From positions 1 through 58,812 of the forward strand of contig JAFAWR010000367.1 of the NCBI GenBank assembly GCA_019241635.1: a stretch of 58,812 bases of DNA. The letters are read 5' to 3'. Positions 36,530-44,159 of this stretch are shown here, one piece after another. A program made the translations under genes and the position numbers. Position 1 is the stretch's first letter. Each line of letters starts with the position of its first letter. The DNA is from Solirubrobacterales bacterium (GTDB lineage Bacteria > Actinomycetota > Thermoleophilia > Solirubrobacterales > Solirubrobacteraceae). The notes beneath the pieces are model-generated. The model did no database searches. It had not been told where the DNA came from and was given only the letters and a program-made list of their open reading frames with translations.

Positions 36530-37006
36530 ATGACCAGCGCGAACACAGACGGCCTGGTGACCGACATCGCGGGACTTCGCGACCGCGCCGGCACCCATGT
36601 CGGCTACACCGAATGGCAGGAGATGACCCAGGAGGTGGTCAACCAGTTCGCCGAGGCGACCAACGACCACCAGTTCATCCACGTCGACCCCGAGCGGGCC
36701 AAGCAGACGCCGTTCGGCGGCACGATCGCCCACGGCTTCCTCACCCTGTCGCTGGTCGCGCCGACCTCCCAGCAGCTGATGAAGGTCACCGATGCGCTGA
36801 TGGGGGTCAACTACGGCCTCGACCGGGTGCGGTTCCCGGCTCCGCTGCCGGTCGGCGCGCAGTGGCGCGGCGGCCTCGAGATCCTCGAGGTGTCCGAGGT
36901 CCCGGGTGGCCTGCAGATCAAGTCCAAGGTCACCATCGAGGTCAAGGACTCCGAGAAGCCGGCCTGCGTGGCCGAGTCGCTCGTTCGCGTCTACGGCGGC
37001 CAGTGA
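36530..37006 (+). CDS. MaoC-family (R)-specific enoyl-CoA hydratase-like protein
   Basis: 158 aa hot-dog-fold hydratase. VVNQFAEATNDHQFIHVDPE-RAKQTPFGGTIAHGFLTLSL is the hydratase-2 motif, with the catalytic Asp/His pair in NDHQFIHVD and the HGF turn. Such enzymes hydrate trans-2-enoyl-CoA to (R)-3-hydroxyacyl-CoA. The start is the ATG at 36530 with GGAG upstream. Its TGA overlaps the GTG of the amidohydrolase gene, so the two are coupled and may act on one acyl-CoA or ring-cleavage route. Confidence 0.9.
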   Translation: MTSANTDGLVTDIAGLRDRAGTHVGYTEWQEMTQEVVNQFAEATNDHQFIHVDPERAKQTPFGGTIAHGFLTLSLVAPTSQQLMKVTDALMGVNYGLDRVRFPAPLPVGAQWRGGLEILEVSEVPGGLQIKSKVTIEVKDSEKPACVAESLVRVYGGQ

Positions 37007-37872
37007 CCGTCGATCTGGAGAGCCTCGCCGCGATCGACGTGCATGTGCACGCCGAGCGCAACGCGGACGAGCCGCAGGATCCGGTGACCGAGGAGCTCCT
37101 AGCCGCGGCTTCGAGCTATTTCGGCTCGGCCCCGAACCAGCCCACCGCGCAGGACGTGGCCGCCTACTACCGGGAGCGGAACATCCTCGCCGTGGTCTTC
37201 ACGGTCGACGACGAGGCCGGGATGGGACGCAAGCGGCTCGGCAACGCCGAGGTCCTCGAGGCCGCGAGGAACAACCCCGACGTGATGATTCCGTTCGCCA
37301 GCGTCGATCCGCACAAGGGAAAGCTCGGGGTCCGCGAGGCCCGCGAATGGATCGAACAGGGCGCCCGCGGATTCAAGTTTCACCCCAACACCCAAGCGTT
37401 CTGGCCCCAGGATCGGGCGTTCTACCCGCTGTATGAGGTGATCGCCGAGGCCGGCCTGATTGCGCTGTTTCACTCGGGCACGACCGGGATCGGCGCCGGC
37501 ATGCCGGGGGGCGGAGGCGTCCATCTGAAGTACTCGAACCCGATGTGCATCGACGACGTCGCCGCCGACTTCCCCGAGCTGAAGATCATCCTCGCCCACC
37601 CGTCCTTCCCGTGGCAGGAGGAGGCCCTCGCGGTCGCCGTACACAAGCCGAACGTGTACATCGACCTCTCGGGCTGGTCGCCCAAGTACTTCCCGGAGAT
37701 CCTGATCCAGTACACGAACACCCGGCTGAAGCACAAGATGCTGTTCGGTTCGGACTTCCCGCTGATCGCACCGGACCGCTGGCTCAAAGACTTCGAAAAG
37801 CTCCCGATCAAGGACGAAGTCCGCCCGCTGGTCCTCAAGGACAACGCCGCCAAGCTCCTGGGGCTGGTTTAG
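37003..37872 (+). CDS. Amidohydrolase-2 family protein (ACMSD-like metal-dependent hydrolase)
   Basis: 289 aa TIM-barrel protein. Metal-site residues follow the family order: AAIDVHVHAERN (H-x-H after strand 1), ARGFKFHPNTQAF, LIALFHSGTTG (His, strand 5), KIILAHPSFPWQEEALAVAV (His, strand 6) and MLFGSDFPLIAPDRW (Asp, strand 8). Relatives include decarboxylases and hydrolases of the ACMSD group, which often act on aromatic breakdown products. The reaction cannot be fixed from sequence. The start is GTG at 37003, overlapping the MaoC stop. Confidence 0.85.
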   Translation: MTVDLESLAAIDVHVHAERNADEPQDPVTEELLAAASSYFGSAPNQPTAQDVAAYYRERNILAVVFTVDDEAGMGRKRLGNAEVLEAARNNPDVMIPFASVDPHKGKLGVREAREWIEQGARGFKFHPNTQAFWPQDRAFYPLYEVIAEAGLIALFHSGTTGIGAGMPGGGGVHLKYSNPMCIDDVAADFPELKIILAHPSFPWQEEALAVAVHKPNVYIDLSGWSPKYFPEILIQYTNTRLKHKMLFGSDFPLIAPDRWLKDFEKLPIKDEVRPLVLKDNAAKLLGLV

Positions 37873-38099
37873 GGGCGCCGACCGCGAGCGGCCGAGAAAA
37901 CCCCGCTGTGTGCAGAAATCCGGCGTATTTGGCGCGCCGCCTTGTGCATCTTCCGTGCACGGCGATTTCGTGAACTTACTCTCGGGTATTGCCGCGGCAG
38001 CCGGTGTGGTCAAAAGCGCCTCGCTTCGTCAGGCGGGACCGGGCCGCACTTGCCTCTCCTCTCCTCCCTCACCTGGCGGCAGTCCTATACGGGCTGTCG
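37873..38099. other. Non-coding gap between convergent genes
   Basis: 227 nt with no supported gene. It contains modest dyads: GAAATC (37915-37920) with GATTTC (37963-37968), the palindrome GGCGCGCC at 37931-37938, and GTGCA-N7-TGCAC at 37944-37960. These may contribute to transcript ends for the genes on both sides, but none is as strong as the hairpins elsewhere in the window. Confidence 0.4.
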
Positions 38100-38579
38100 T
38101 CAGGTGCTGGTATCGGACAGCGCCTCGACGGCGGCCTCGAGCCGCTGGCGCTCGAGGCGCCGGCGCTGCGACCGAGCCCGCTTGATCAGCGTCTGCAGCT
38201 CCGCCTCGGGGATGCCGTGGGTCGCGGCGTGCCTCAGGGCCTGCCACAGGGCCAGCTTGCCCGTCACACCGAGCGCGAGGATCTCGAGTTCCTCCAGGCG
38301 GCTGAGCGGCGAGTAGCCGGTCAGCTGGCCGTTCAGCTTGAGCCGGCCCAGCTTCTCGGCGCTCCAGGCGACCGCGACCTTAGTCCGGTCGGGCCGGATG
38401 TCGAGCCGCTGCATGATCAGCTCGAGGGTTTGGCGATCCTCCTCGATCTCGTCGGCCAGCGTCGCCAGCACCTCGCCGGCGCGGCCTTCGCGGTTGCTGG
38501 CCGCCGCGCGACGCGCGAGTGCGACCGCGGCCACCGACGCCGCGTAGTGATCGCCGAGATAGATGGCGAGCTTGCTCAT
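38100..38579 (-). CDS. Hypothetical all-helical protein (159 aa), ferritin-like layout
   Basis: Starts at the ATG at 38577-38579 (MSKLAIYLGDHYAASVAAVA). It is predicted to be entirely helical, with LARRAAASNREGRAGEVLAT and LADEIEEDRQTLELIMQRLD resembling the first helices of four-helix-bundle proteins. ELEILALGVTGKLALWQALR follows, and the end is Arg-rich (LIKRARSQRRRLERQRLEAA). I do not recognise the family with certainty. It overlaps the upstream membrane-protein gene by 4 nt (ATGA), placing it third in a coupled three-gene unit. Confidence 0.7.
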   Translation of the reverse strand: MSKLAIYLGDHYAASVAAVALARRAAASNREGRAGEVLATLADEIEEDRQTLELIMQRLDIRPDRTKVAVAWSAEKLGRLKLNGQLTGYSPLSRLEELEILALGVTGKLALWQALRHAATHGIPEAELQTLIKRARSQRRRLERQRLEAAVEALSDTST

Positions 38580-38962
38580 CGCCACCACAGTACGACGTAG
38601 CCGAGGACGGCGGCCGTGGCCCACGCGACGCTTGACACTGCGAGCACGACGCCGCCGGGCAGGTGTCCGAAGCTCAGCGCGGCCACGGCAGCGAACAGGG
38701 TGAGCGCGCAGGCGCCCACGATCGCACCCCGCGCATCCTCGCGGGCGTCGGCCACGTCGTCCTCCTCGGCGATCAGGGTCAGGCTGGCCGCCATGATCGC
38801 GGGGAAGCCGAGCAGGATTCCGCCCACCCGGGCGCCGAAGGCCAGCGTCACCGCGCCGGACACGATCGAGGTCGTGGCACCGGCCAGGAACCGGATCAGC
38901 AGCTCTCGCGCCGTTGTCTCCCGGACCTTTGCGACCGAGAATGAGGGCCGAGTCTCGGTCAT
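38576..38962 (-). CDS. Hypothetical membrane protein (DUF3147-associated), 128 aa
   Basis: About four membrane helices (LIRFLAGATTSIVSGAVTLA, GGILLGFPAIMAASLTLIAE, AIVGACALTLFAAVAALSFG, VVLAVSSVAWATAAVLGYVV) with an acidic loop EEDDVADAREDARGA in the middle. It begins at the ATG at 38960-38962, which overlaps the stop of the DUF3147-like gene, and its own stop overlaps the next start. The GxxLGFPAI segment resembles the GLFSAAPAVA segment of its neighbour, so the two may be distant paralogues forming a heteromeric complex. Confidence 0.7.
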   Translation of the reverse strand: MTETRPSFSVAKVRETTARELLIRFLAGATTSIVSGAVTLAFGARVGGILLGFPAIMAASLTLIAEEDDVADAREDARGAIVGACALTLFAAVAALSFGHLPGGVVLAVSSVAWATAAVLGYVVLWWR

Positions 38963-39306
38963 GCCACCAGCAGCGGCACGGCCACGACCGCGGCCACCAC
39001 AGCCCACACGCCGATCGCCGCGACCGACGCCAGCGCCGGCCGGGTCCGCCTGAGCAGCGGGATGACCGCCGCCGCGTACACCGCCATGCCGACGCCGCCG
39101 GCGATCATGCCGGCGGTGGACTGGTGCGCGTCGTGAGCGCCCTTGTCGAGCAGGGTGACGGCCAATCCGGCCAGCGCGACCGCGGGGGCGGCGCTGAACA
39201 GGCCGGCAAAGCGCTTGGGCTCGAGGCCTTGCGAGAGGAGCGCAAAGGCGACCACCAGCGCGCCGCCGGCGAGCCCCTTGATGGCCAGGATCAGCACGTC
39301 GTGCAC
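38959..39306 (-). CDS. DUF3147-like membrane protein, 115 aa
   Basis: Four hydrophobic helices: LILAIKGLAGGALVVAFALL, RFAGLFSAAPAVALAGLAVT, TAGMIAGGVGMAVYAAAVIP and LASVAAIGVWAVVAAVVAVP. The GLEPKRFAGLFSAAPAVALA segment is the one I associate with DUF3147 integral membrane proteins of unknown function. First gene of the coupled three-gene set (39306 down to 38100). It is divergent from the epimerase gene across 53 nt that contain a perfect 14-bp palindrome. Confidence 0.72.
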   Translation of the reverse strand: MHDVLILAIKGLAGGALVVAFALLSQGLEPKRFAGLFSAAPAVALAGLAVTLLDKGAHDAHQSTAGMIAGGVGMAVYAAAVIPLLRRTRPALASVAAIGVWAVVAAVVAVPLLVA

Positions 39307-39321
39307 GGAATGATCTGACTA

Positions 39322-39335
39322 CCCGGTGCACCGGG
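39322..39335. promoter_or_regulatory. 14-bp perfect palindrome in a divergent promoter region
   Basis: CCCGGTGCACCGGG lies midway between the starts of the DUF3147-like gene (39306, minus) and the epimerase gene (39360, plus). Such placement fits an operator controlling both directions. No local regulator gene is present. Confidence 0.45.
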
Positions 39336-39359
39336 GGTCAAGCCGGGTACGAGCAGGCC

Positions 39360-40409
39360 ATGCGAGTAGTCGTGGTCGGGGCCACCGGGAACGTGGGAAC
39401 CAGCGTGCTCGAGTCGCTCGAGCGCGAGTCGCAGGTCGATGAGATCGTCGCGGTGGCTCGCCGCTCGCCCGCCCGGGAGTTCGCCCGCACGCGGTTCGAG
39501 CCCGCCGACATCGTCAGCTCAGATCTGGTTCCGATCCTGCGCGGCGCCGATGCCGTGGTCCACCTGGCCTGGCTGATCCAGCCCGGGCGGACCGAGTCGA
39601 TCACCCACCGGGTCAACGTTGCCGGCAGCGAGCGCGTGTTCGGGGCGGCCGTCGAGGCTGGGGTCCCGGCCGTCGTGTACGCGTCATCGGTCGGCGCCTA
39701 CTCGCCCGGCCCCAAGGATCGGCTGGTCGACGAGTCGTGGCCGACCGAGGGGATCGCGAGCTCGTTCTACTCGCGTCACAAGGTCGCCGTCGAGCGAGCG
39801 CTCGACCGCCTCGAGCACGAGCAGCCTTCTCTGCGCGTCGTGCGCATGCGGCCCGGTCTGATCTTCAAGGCCGACGCGTCGACCGAGATCCGCCGCCTGT
39901 TTGCCGGGCCGTTCCTCCCGCGCGCGCTGCTCCGGCCGCAGCTGATCCCGGTCGTGCCCGATGTGGACCGGCTTCGCTTCCAGGCCGTCCACTCCCACGA
40001 TGTCGGCGACGCCTATCGGCGCGCCTTGCTCTCGGACGTTCGCGGCGCGTTCAACCTGGCGGCCGACCCGCCGATCGGCCCGCCGGAGCTGGCCGACATC
40101 CTCGGCGCGCGCCCGGTCAAGCTGCCGCGCGCCGCGCTCCGCGGGGCTGCCGCGGCGACCTTCGCAATGCGCCTCCAGCCGAGCGAGCCGGGCTGGGTGG
40201 ACATGGCCTTCGCCGTGCCCCTGCTCGACAGCACCCGCGCCCGCACGGAGCTCGGGTGGCAGCCCGCCCACACCGGCACCGAGGCCCTCTCGGAGCTCCT
40301 CAACGCCATGCGCCAAGGCAGCGACTACGCCACGCCGCCACTGGCCCGATCGACCAGCGGCCCCCTCCGCCTCCGCGAGCTTCTGACAAGGATCGGGGGT
40401 CGCCCGTAG
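39360..40409 (+). CDS. NAD-dependent epimerase/dehydratase family protein (extended SDR)
   Basis: 349 aa. The Rossmann motif is MRVVVVGATGNVGTSVLESL, followed by VVHLAWLIQPGRTESITHRV, VYASSVGAYSPGPKDRLVDE and SFYSRHKVAVERALDRLEHE. In the last segment the Tyr-x-x-x-Lys of SDR enzymes is visible as YSRHK. The C-terminal part (FNLAADPPIGPPELADILGA, ELGWQPAHTGTEALSELL) is the substrate domain of extended SDRs. The substrate is unknown, perhaps a nucleotide sugar. The downstream 91-nt gap to the convergent alcohol dehydrogenase gene is occupied by a very large hairpin. Confidence 0.9.
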   Translation: MRVVVVGATGNVGTSVLESLERESQVDEIVAVARRSPAREFARTRFEPADIVSSDLVPILRGADAVVHLAWLIQPGRTESITHRVNVAGSERVFGAAVEAGVPAVVYASSVGAYSPGPKDRLVDESWPTEGIASSFYSRHKVAVERALDRLEHEQPSLRVVRMRPGLIFKADASTEIRRLFAGPFLPRALLRPQLIPVVPDVDRLRFQAVHSHDVGDAYRRALLSDVRGAFNLAADPPIGPPELADILGARPVKLPRAALRGAAAATFAMRLQPSEPGWVDMAFAVPLLDSTRARTELGWQPAHTGTEALSELLNAMRQGSDYATPPLARSTSGPLRLRELLTRIGGRP

Positions 40410-40420
40410 CCATTGAGTGG

Positions 40421-40492
40421 GGGAGCGTGCGACGTCGTTCGTATTGCACTCGAGCGAAGCTCACGTGCAATACGAACGACGCGCACGCTCCC
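40421..40492. terminator. Large intergenic hairpin (27-28 nt arms) between convergent genes
   Basis: Arms 40421-40448 and 40466-40492 pair along almost their full length: a perfect 15-bp inner stem (GTCGTTCGTATTGCA against its complement), then GGGAGCGTGCG against CGCACGCTCCC with small mismatches, around a 17-nt loop. It begins 12 nt after the epimerase stop and ends 9 nt before the convergent dehydrogenase stop. It probably terminates both transcripts, but it is far longer than a normal terminator and has no T-run, so a mobile or REP-like origin is also possible. Confidence 0.7.
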
Positions 40493-40500
40493 GCCAACCC

Positions 40501-41685
40501 TCAAGGCGTCAACAAGACCTTGATCGCGCCGTCCTGCTTTTTCTGGAAGATCTCGTAGGCGTGCGGCGCCTGGTCGAGTGGCAACTTGTGCGTGGCCAGA
40601 TCCTCGACTCCGAGCGGATCTGAGTCTTCCTGCACGAGCGGCAGGATGTCGTCGATCCACCGCTTGACGTTGGCCTGGCCCATGCGGAGCTGGATCTGCT
40701 TGTCGAACAGATCCATCATCGGCATGGGATCGACCATCCCGCCGTACACGCCGCTCAGCGAGATCGTGCCGCCGCGGCGCACCGTGTCGATCGTGGCGTG
40801 GAGCACGCTGAGCCGGTCCACGCCGGCCTTCTCGATCATCTTTTCGGCCAGCACGTCGGGCAGGAATCCGGCCAGCGTCTGAGCCAGCTTGCCGAACGGC
40901 GCACCGTGCGCCTCCATGCCGACCGCGTCGATGACCGAATCGGGTCCTCGCCCGTCGGTCAGCGAACGCAGCGCCTCGGCGATGTCGTCGTGCTCGCGCA
41001 GGTCGACCGCGTGGACGCCGTGCCGCCGGGCCATCTCGAGTCGCTCCGGGACCAGGTCGATCCCGAACACCTCCGACGCCCCGTGGTGCAGCGCGATCCG
41101 GGCGCACATCTGGCCGATCGGGCCGAGGCCGAACACCGCGAGCGTGCCGCCGTCGGGGACCGCCGCATACTCGACGGCCTGCCACGCCGTGGGCAGCACG
41201 TCGGACATGTACACGAAGCGCTCGTCGGGCGGACCCTCCGGAACCTTGATCGGGCCGAAGTGCGCCTGGGGCACGCGCAGGTACTCCGCCTGGCCGCCGG
41301 GCACCTGCCCGTAGAGCTTGGTGTAGCCCAGCAGCGCGGCGCCCTTGCCCTGGTCGCGGACCTGGGTGGTCTCGCACTGCGAGTAGAGCTTCTGGTCGCA
41401 CATGAAGCAGTGCCCGCAGGAGATGTTGAACGGGATCACCACGCGGTCGCCCTTGGCGATGTGGGTGACCTCCGGTCCCACCTCCTCGACGATGCCCATC
41501 GGCTCGTGGCCGAGGATGTCGCCCTCGTCGATGAACGGGCCGAGGACCTCGTAGAGGTGCAGATCCGAGCCGCAGATCCCGCTCGAGGTGATGCGGATGA
41601 TCGCGTCGGTCGGCTGCTCGATCGTGGGATCAGGCACCTGGTCGACGCGGACGTCTCGCTTGCCGTGGAACGCGACCGCCTTCAT
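40501..41685 (-). CDS. Zinc-dependent alcohol dehydrogenase (glutathione-independent formaldehyde dehydrogenase-like)
   Basis: 394 aa medium-chain dehydrogenase. Catalytic zinc ligands are in SSGICGSDLHLYE (Cys38) and LGHEPMGIVEEVGPEV (His60, Glu61); the structural-zinc Cys cluster is SCGHCFMCDQKLYSQC. The NAD(P) fold is LAVFGLGPIGQMCARIALHH. The segment after the Cys cluster and GFLPDVLAEKMIEKAGVDRL match the long-loop formaldehyde-dehydrogenase-like subgroup. Likely oxidises a small alcohol or aldehyde. It is coupled by a 4-nt overlap to the double ferritin-like gene upstream. Confidence 0.92.
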   Translation of the reverse strand: MKAVAFHGKRDVRVDQVPDPTIEQPTDAIIRITSSGICGSDLHLYEVLGPFIDEGDILGHEPMGIVEEVGPEVTHIAKGDRVVIPFNISCGHCFMCDQKLYSQCETTQVRDQGKGAALLGYTKLYGQVPGGQAEYLRVPQAHFGPIKVPEGPPDERFVYMSDVLPTAWQAVEYAAVPDGGTLAVFGLGPIGQMCARIALHHGASEVFGIDLVPERLEMARRHGVHAVDLREHDDIAEALRSLTDGRGPDSVIDAVGMEAHGAPFGKLAQTLAGFLPDVLAEKMIEKAGVDRLSVLHATIDTVRRGGTISLSGVYGGMVDPMPMMDLFDKQIQLRMGQANVKRWIDDILPLVQEDSDPLGVEDLATHKLPLDQAPHAYEIFQKKQDGAIKVLLTP

Positions 41686-42662
41686 CGGGCACCTGCCTTC
41701 TGAGTCTCGAGGGTGGCGTCGAGCGCGTTGTCGAAGCCGCGGTGGATCTTGTCCGCCGCGGCGCGCTCGTCGCCCATGCTCGTGTCGGCCACGGCCTGCG
41801 TCTCCTCGTCGCCGGCGCGGCCGGCCACCCGGCGCAGCAGCTCATAGGCGGCGATCTCCAGGTGCTCGAACGCGTAGGAGAAGGCGGCCAGCTTGGCCGG
41901 GGTGTCGGGCTGCGCGCCGAAGAACATCCCCCAGTTGAGCGCGCCCAGACGCAGGGCCGCGTCCTTGAGCCGTGAGGGCCGTGCCCCGTAGCTGGCCAGA
42001 CGCGTCTCGACGAGCTGCTGGTGCTCCTTGCTCTGGGCCAGGTGCTCCTCGTAGGCGCTCGCCAGTTCGCTCGTCCCGGCCAGGTCCGGCCCCTTGGACA
42101 GGAGCTGGATGGCCTGGGCCTCGATCGCGTGGGCGTCCTCGAGGTACTTGCGTACCTGCTCGCCCATATCGTCGGGGGAAAGGTCGCGCAGCGAGGCCTC
42201 GACGGCGCGGTCAAACAGCCCGGCCACCCGCTCGGCCATCGCCGCCTCCTGCGCTTCGATCCGGCGCGCCATCTGCGCGGTCTCCGCGTCCCCGGCGCGA
42301 TCCGCCACCCGGGCCAGCATGTCGTAGGCCGCGAGCTCCATGTGCTCGTAGGAGAAAGCATGGGCGATCAGCTTGCCGGGCGTGTCCGGCTGCAACTTGG
42401 CGAACAGGCCGAAGCCCATGCCGGTGACCGCACCGGCCGCGTCCTTCAGCTTGTTGGGCGACTCGCCGAGCGCGCTCAGGCGCTCGTCGACGAGCCGTTC
42501 GTGCTCCTCGGTCTCGGTGCAGTGGCGCTCGAACGCGGCGGCGATCTCGGAGTCACCGGCCATGTCGGGCGCGGCCTTCATCTGGACGAGGGCTTGGCGC
42601 TCGATCGAGTGGGCATCGGAGAGGTACTTGGTCAGTTGGGTTGGTAAGTCGTTCGGTGTCAT
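41682..42662 (-). CDS. Protein with two tandem DUF892 (YciE/YciF-like) ferritin-like domains
   Basis: 326 aa from the ATG at 42660-42662. Two copies of the same four-helix domain: residues ~5-160 (LTKYLSDAHSIERQALVQMK ... FSYEHMELAAYDMLARVADR) and ~165-315 (VRKYLEDAHAIEAQAIQLLS ... FSYAFEHLEIAAYELLRRVA). Each keeps the Glu and Glu-x-x-His residues (AHSIERQ/AHAIEAQ; YEHME/FEHLE) that bind a diiron-type centre in ferritin-like folds. DUF892 proteins are stress-linked. The fused double form probably dimerises within one chain. It is co-transcribed with the alcohol dehydrogenase and divergent from the next gene by 75 nt. Confidence 0.85.
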   Translation of the reverse strand: MTPNDLPTQLTKYLSDAHSIERQALVQMKAAPDMAGDSEIAAAFERHCTETEEHERLVDERLSALGESPNKLKDAAGAVTGMGFGLFAKLQPDTPGKLIAHAFSYEHMELAAYDMLARVADRAGDAETAQMARRIEAQEAAMAERVAGLFDRAVEASLRDLSPDDMGEQVRKYLEDAHAIEAQAIQLLSKGPDLAGTSELASAYEEHLAQSKEHQQLVETRLASYGARPSRLKDAALRLGALNWGMFFGAQPDTPAKLAAFSYAFEHLEIAAYELLRRVAGRAGDEETQAVADTSMGDERAAADKIHRGFDNALDATLETQKAGAR

Positions 42663-42737
42663 AGCCGCCACGTACCCCGGCGATGGACCACAAATCCGGC
42701 GGCGTAACGCTTCGGGACTGGGGTAGAGGGCCGATCT

Positions 42738-43616
42738 ATGACCGACGAGACGTGTGTCGCCGTACTCGGCGCCGGAAGCACGATGGGCCTGGGCATGGCC
42801 CGCAACATCGCCCGTGCCGGGATCCGCGTACGGGCCTGGAATCGAACCGTTGAAAAGGCGCGTCCGGTGCAGGACGACGGCGCCGAGGTGTTCGACACGG
42901 CGAAGGAGGCCGCCGACGGAGCCGACGTGATCATGACCATGCTGGCCGACGCCGACGCGGTGATCGGGACGCTTGAGGATGCCGCGCCGAGCGCGGCGGG
43001 CGGCGCCGTCTGGCTCCAGATGAGCACGATCGGCGAGGCCGGCACCGATCGCTGTGCCGAGGTCGCCGAGAAGCATGGGCTCACGCTGATCGACGCTCCG
43101 GTGCTCGGCACCAAGCAACCGGCCGAAGACGGCAAGCTGGTCGTGCTCGCGTCCGGTCCCGAGCAGGCCCGCAAGCGCGTGGAGCCGATCTTCGACGCGG
43201 TCGGACAGAAGACGATCTGGGTCGGAGAGACCGGCGCCGGGACGCGCATGAAAATGGTCGCGAACAGCTGGGTCCTGACCGTGGTGGAGGGCGTGGCCGA
43301 GACGTTCGCGCTCGCCGAGGGCCTCGATCTCGATCCGAGCCTGCTCCTCGACGCGATCGAGGGCGGCACGCTCGATCTGCCCTACCTGCGGATGAAGGGC
43401 CAGACGATCATGGAGCGCAACTTCGAGCCGTCCTTCCGGCTCAAGCTGGCCGCCAAGGACGCGCGGCTAATTGAGGAATCCGCCGCCCGCCACGGGGTCG
43501 ACGTGCCACTGTTCAGTACCATCCGTCGCCGCCTGGCCGAGGGGGCCAAGGAGCACGGGGACGAGGACTTCAGCGCGACCTACTGGACCAGCGCGCCCGC
43601 CCGCAGCGGCGCCTGA
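42738..43616 (+). CDS. NAD(P)-dependent beta-hydroxyacid dehydrogenase (3-hydroxyisobutyrate dehydrogenase-like)
   Basis: 292 aa. The N-terminal Rossmann motif is AVLGAGSTMGLGMARNIARA with AWNRTVEKARP, which suggests NADP(H). The C-terminal helical domain carries the family catalytic Lys in GAGTRMKMVANSWV. IDAPVLGTKQPAEDGKLVVL is the substrate-loop segment. Members reduce or oxidise beta-hydroxyacids or small aldehydes; the precise substrate is unknown. The next 177 nt before the STAS gene hold no supported gene. Confidence 0.9.
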   Translation: MTDETCVAVLGAGSTMGLGMARNIARAGIRVRAWNRTVEKARPVQDDGAEVFDTAKEAADGADVIMTMLADADAVIGTLEDAAPSAAGGAVWLQMSTIGEAGTDRCAEVAEKHGLTLIDAPVLGTKQPAEDGKLVVLASGPEQARKRVEPIFDAVGQKTIWVGETGAGTRMKMVANSWVLTVVEGVAETFALAEGLDLDPSLLLDAIEGGTLDLPYLRMKGQTIMERNFEPSFRLKLAAKDARLIEESAARHGVDVPLFSTIRRRLAEGAKEHGDEDFSATYWTSAPARSGA

Positions 43617-43793
43617 ACGGCGCCTCGGTGCGGGTGCTAGCGTTCTTCCCGCTCACTGCTCCGTGGGGCAGATGGGATGTCTTGTCGCTGGAAACGACGG
43701 CGATCCGCGTGGGACGGGTCATCGCCGGGGCCACCTACATCCAACGCTCACCCACAGTGCCGCCCATCGGGCGGTCGCCGGACGGACAGGAGC

Positions 43794-44156
43794 ATGCCGA
43801 TCGATTTCGCCGTACAGACGCACACCAGGGGGCGGACGGTCACGCTCGCCTTGAACGGCGAGCTCGACCTCGTGTCGAGTCCGACCCTGCAGCGAGTCAT
43901 CGACGACGCCGTGCAGTCGGACGCCGAACTGCTGATCGTCGATTTGCGCGGGCTCGAGTTCATGGACTCGACCGGGCTGCATGTCCTGGTCAAGGCCCAG
44001 CGGCAGGCGCACGACGCCGGCCGGCGCTTCGCCCTGGTCCGAGGGCGCGAACAGGTGCAGCGTCTGTTCGATCTCACCGGGGTGGCCGAGGGGTTCACGG
44101 TCGTCGACTCGCCCGAGCGCCTGCTCGAGGTCGACAGGACGCCGGGGTTGCCCTGA
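43794..44156 (+). CDS. STAS-domain anti-sigma factor antagonist
   Basis: 120 aa, a single STAS domain: RTVTLALNGELDLVSSPTLQ, then LLIVDLRGLEFMDSTGLHVL. Ser59 in the DSTGL loop is the position phosphorylated by the anti-sigma kinase in RsbV/SpoIIAA proteins, which frees or blocks the antagonist. The ATG at 43794 has AGGAG about 4 nt upstream. It converges on the anti-sigma gene with only 3 nt between stops, and sigF lies next, so this is a complete partner-switching set with unusual opposite orientation of the antagonist. Confidence 0.88.
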   Translation: MPIDFAVQTHTRGRTVTLALNGELDLVSSPTLQRVIDDAVQSDAELLIVDLRGLEFMDSTGLHVLVKAQRQAHDAGRRFALVRGREQVQRLFDLTGVAEGFTVVDSPERLLEVDRTPGLP

Positions 44157-44159
44157 CCT

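Noticed and set aside
37873-38099. Third member of the palindromic repeat family (contains CGTATTTG)
   Set aside because: Only the 8-mer resembles the loop core; stems and flanks do not match the copies at 5361 and 20941.
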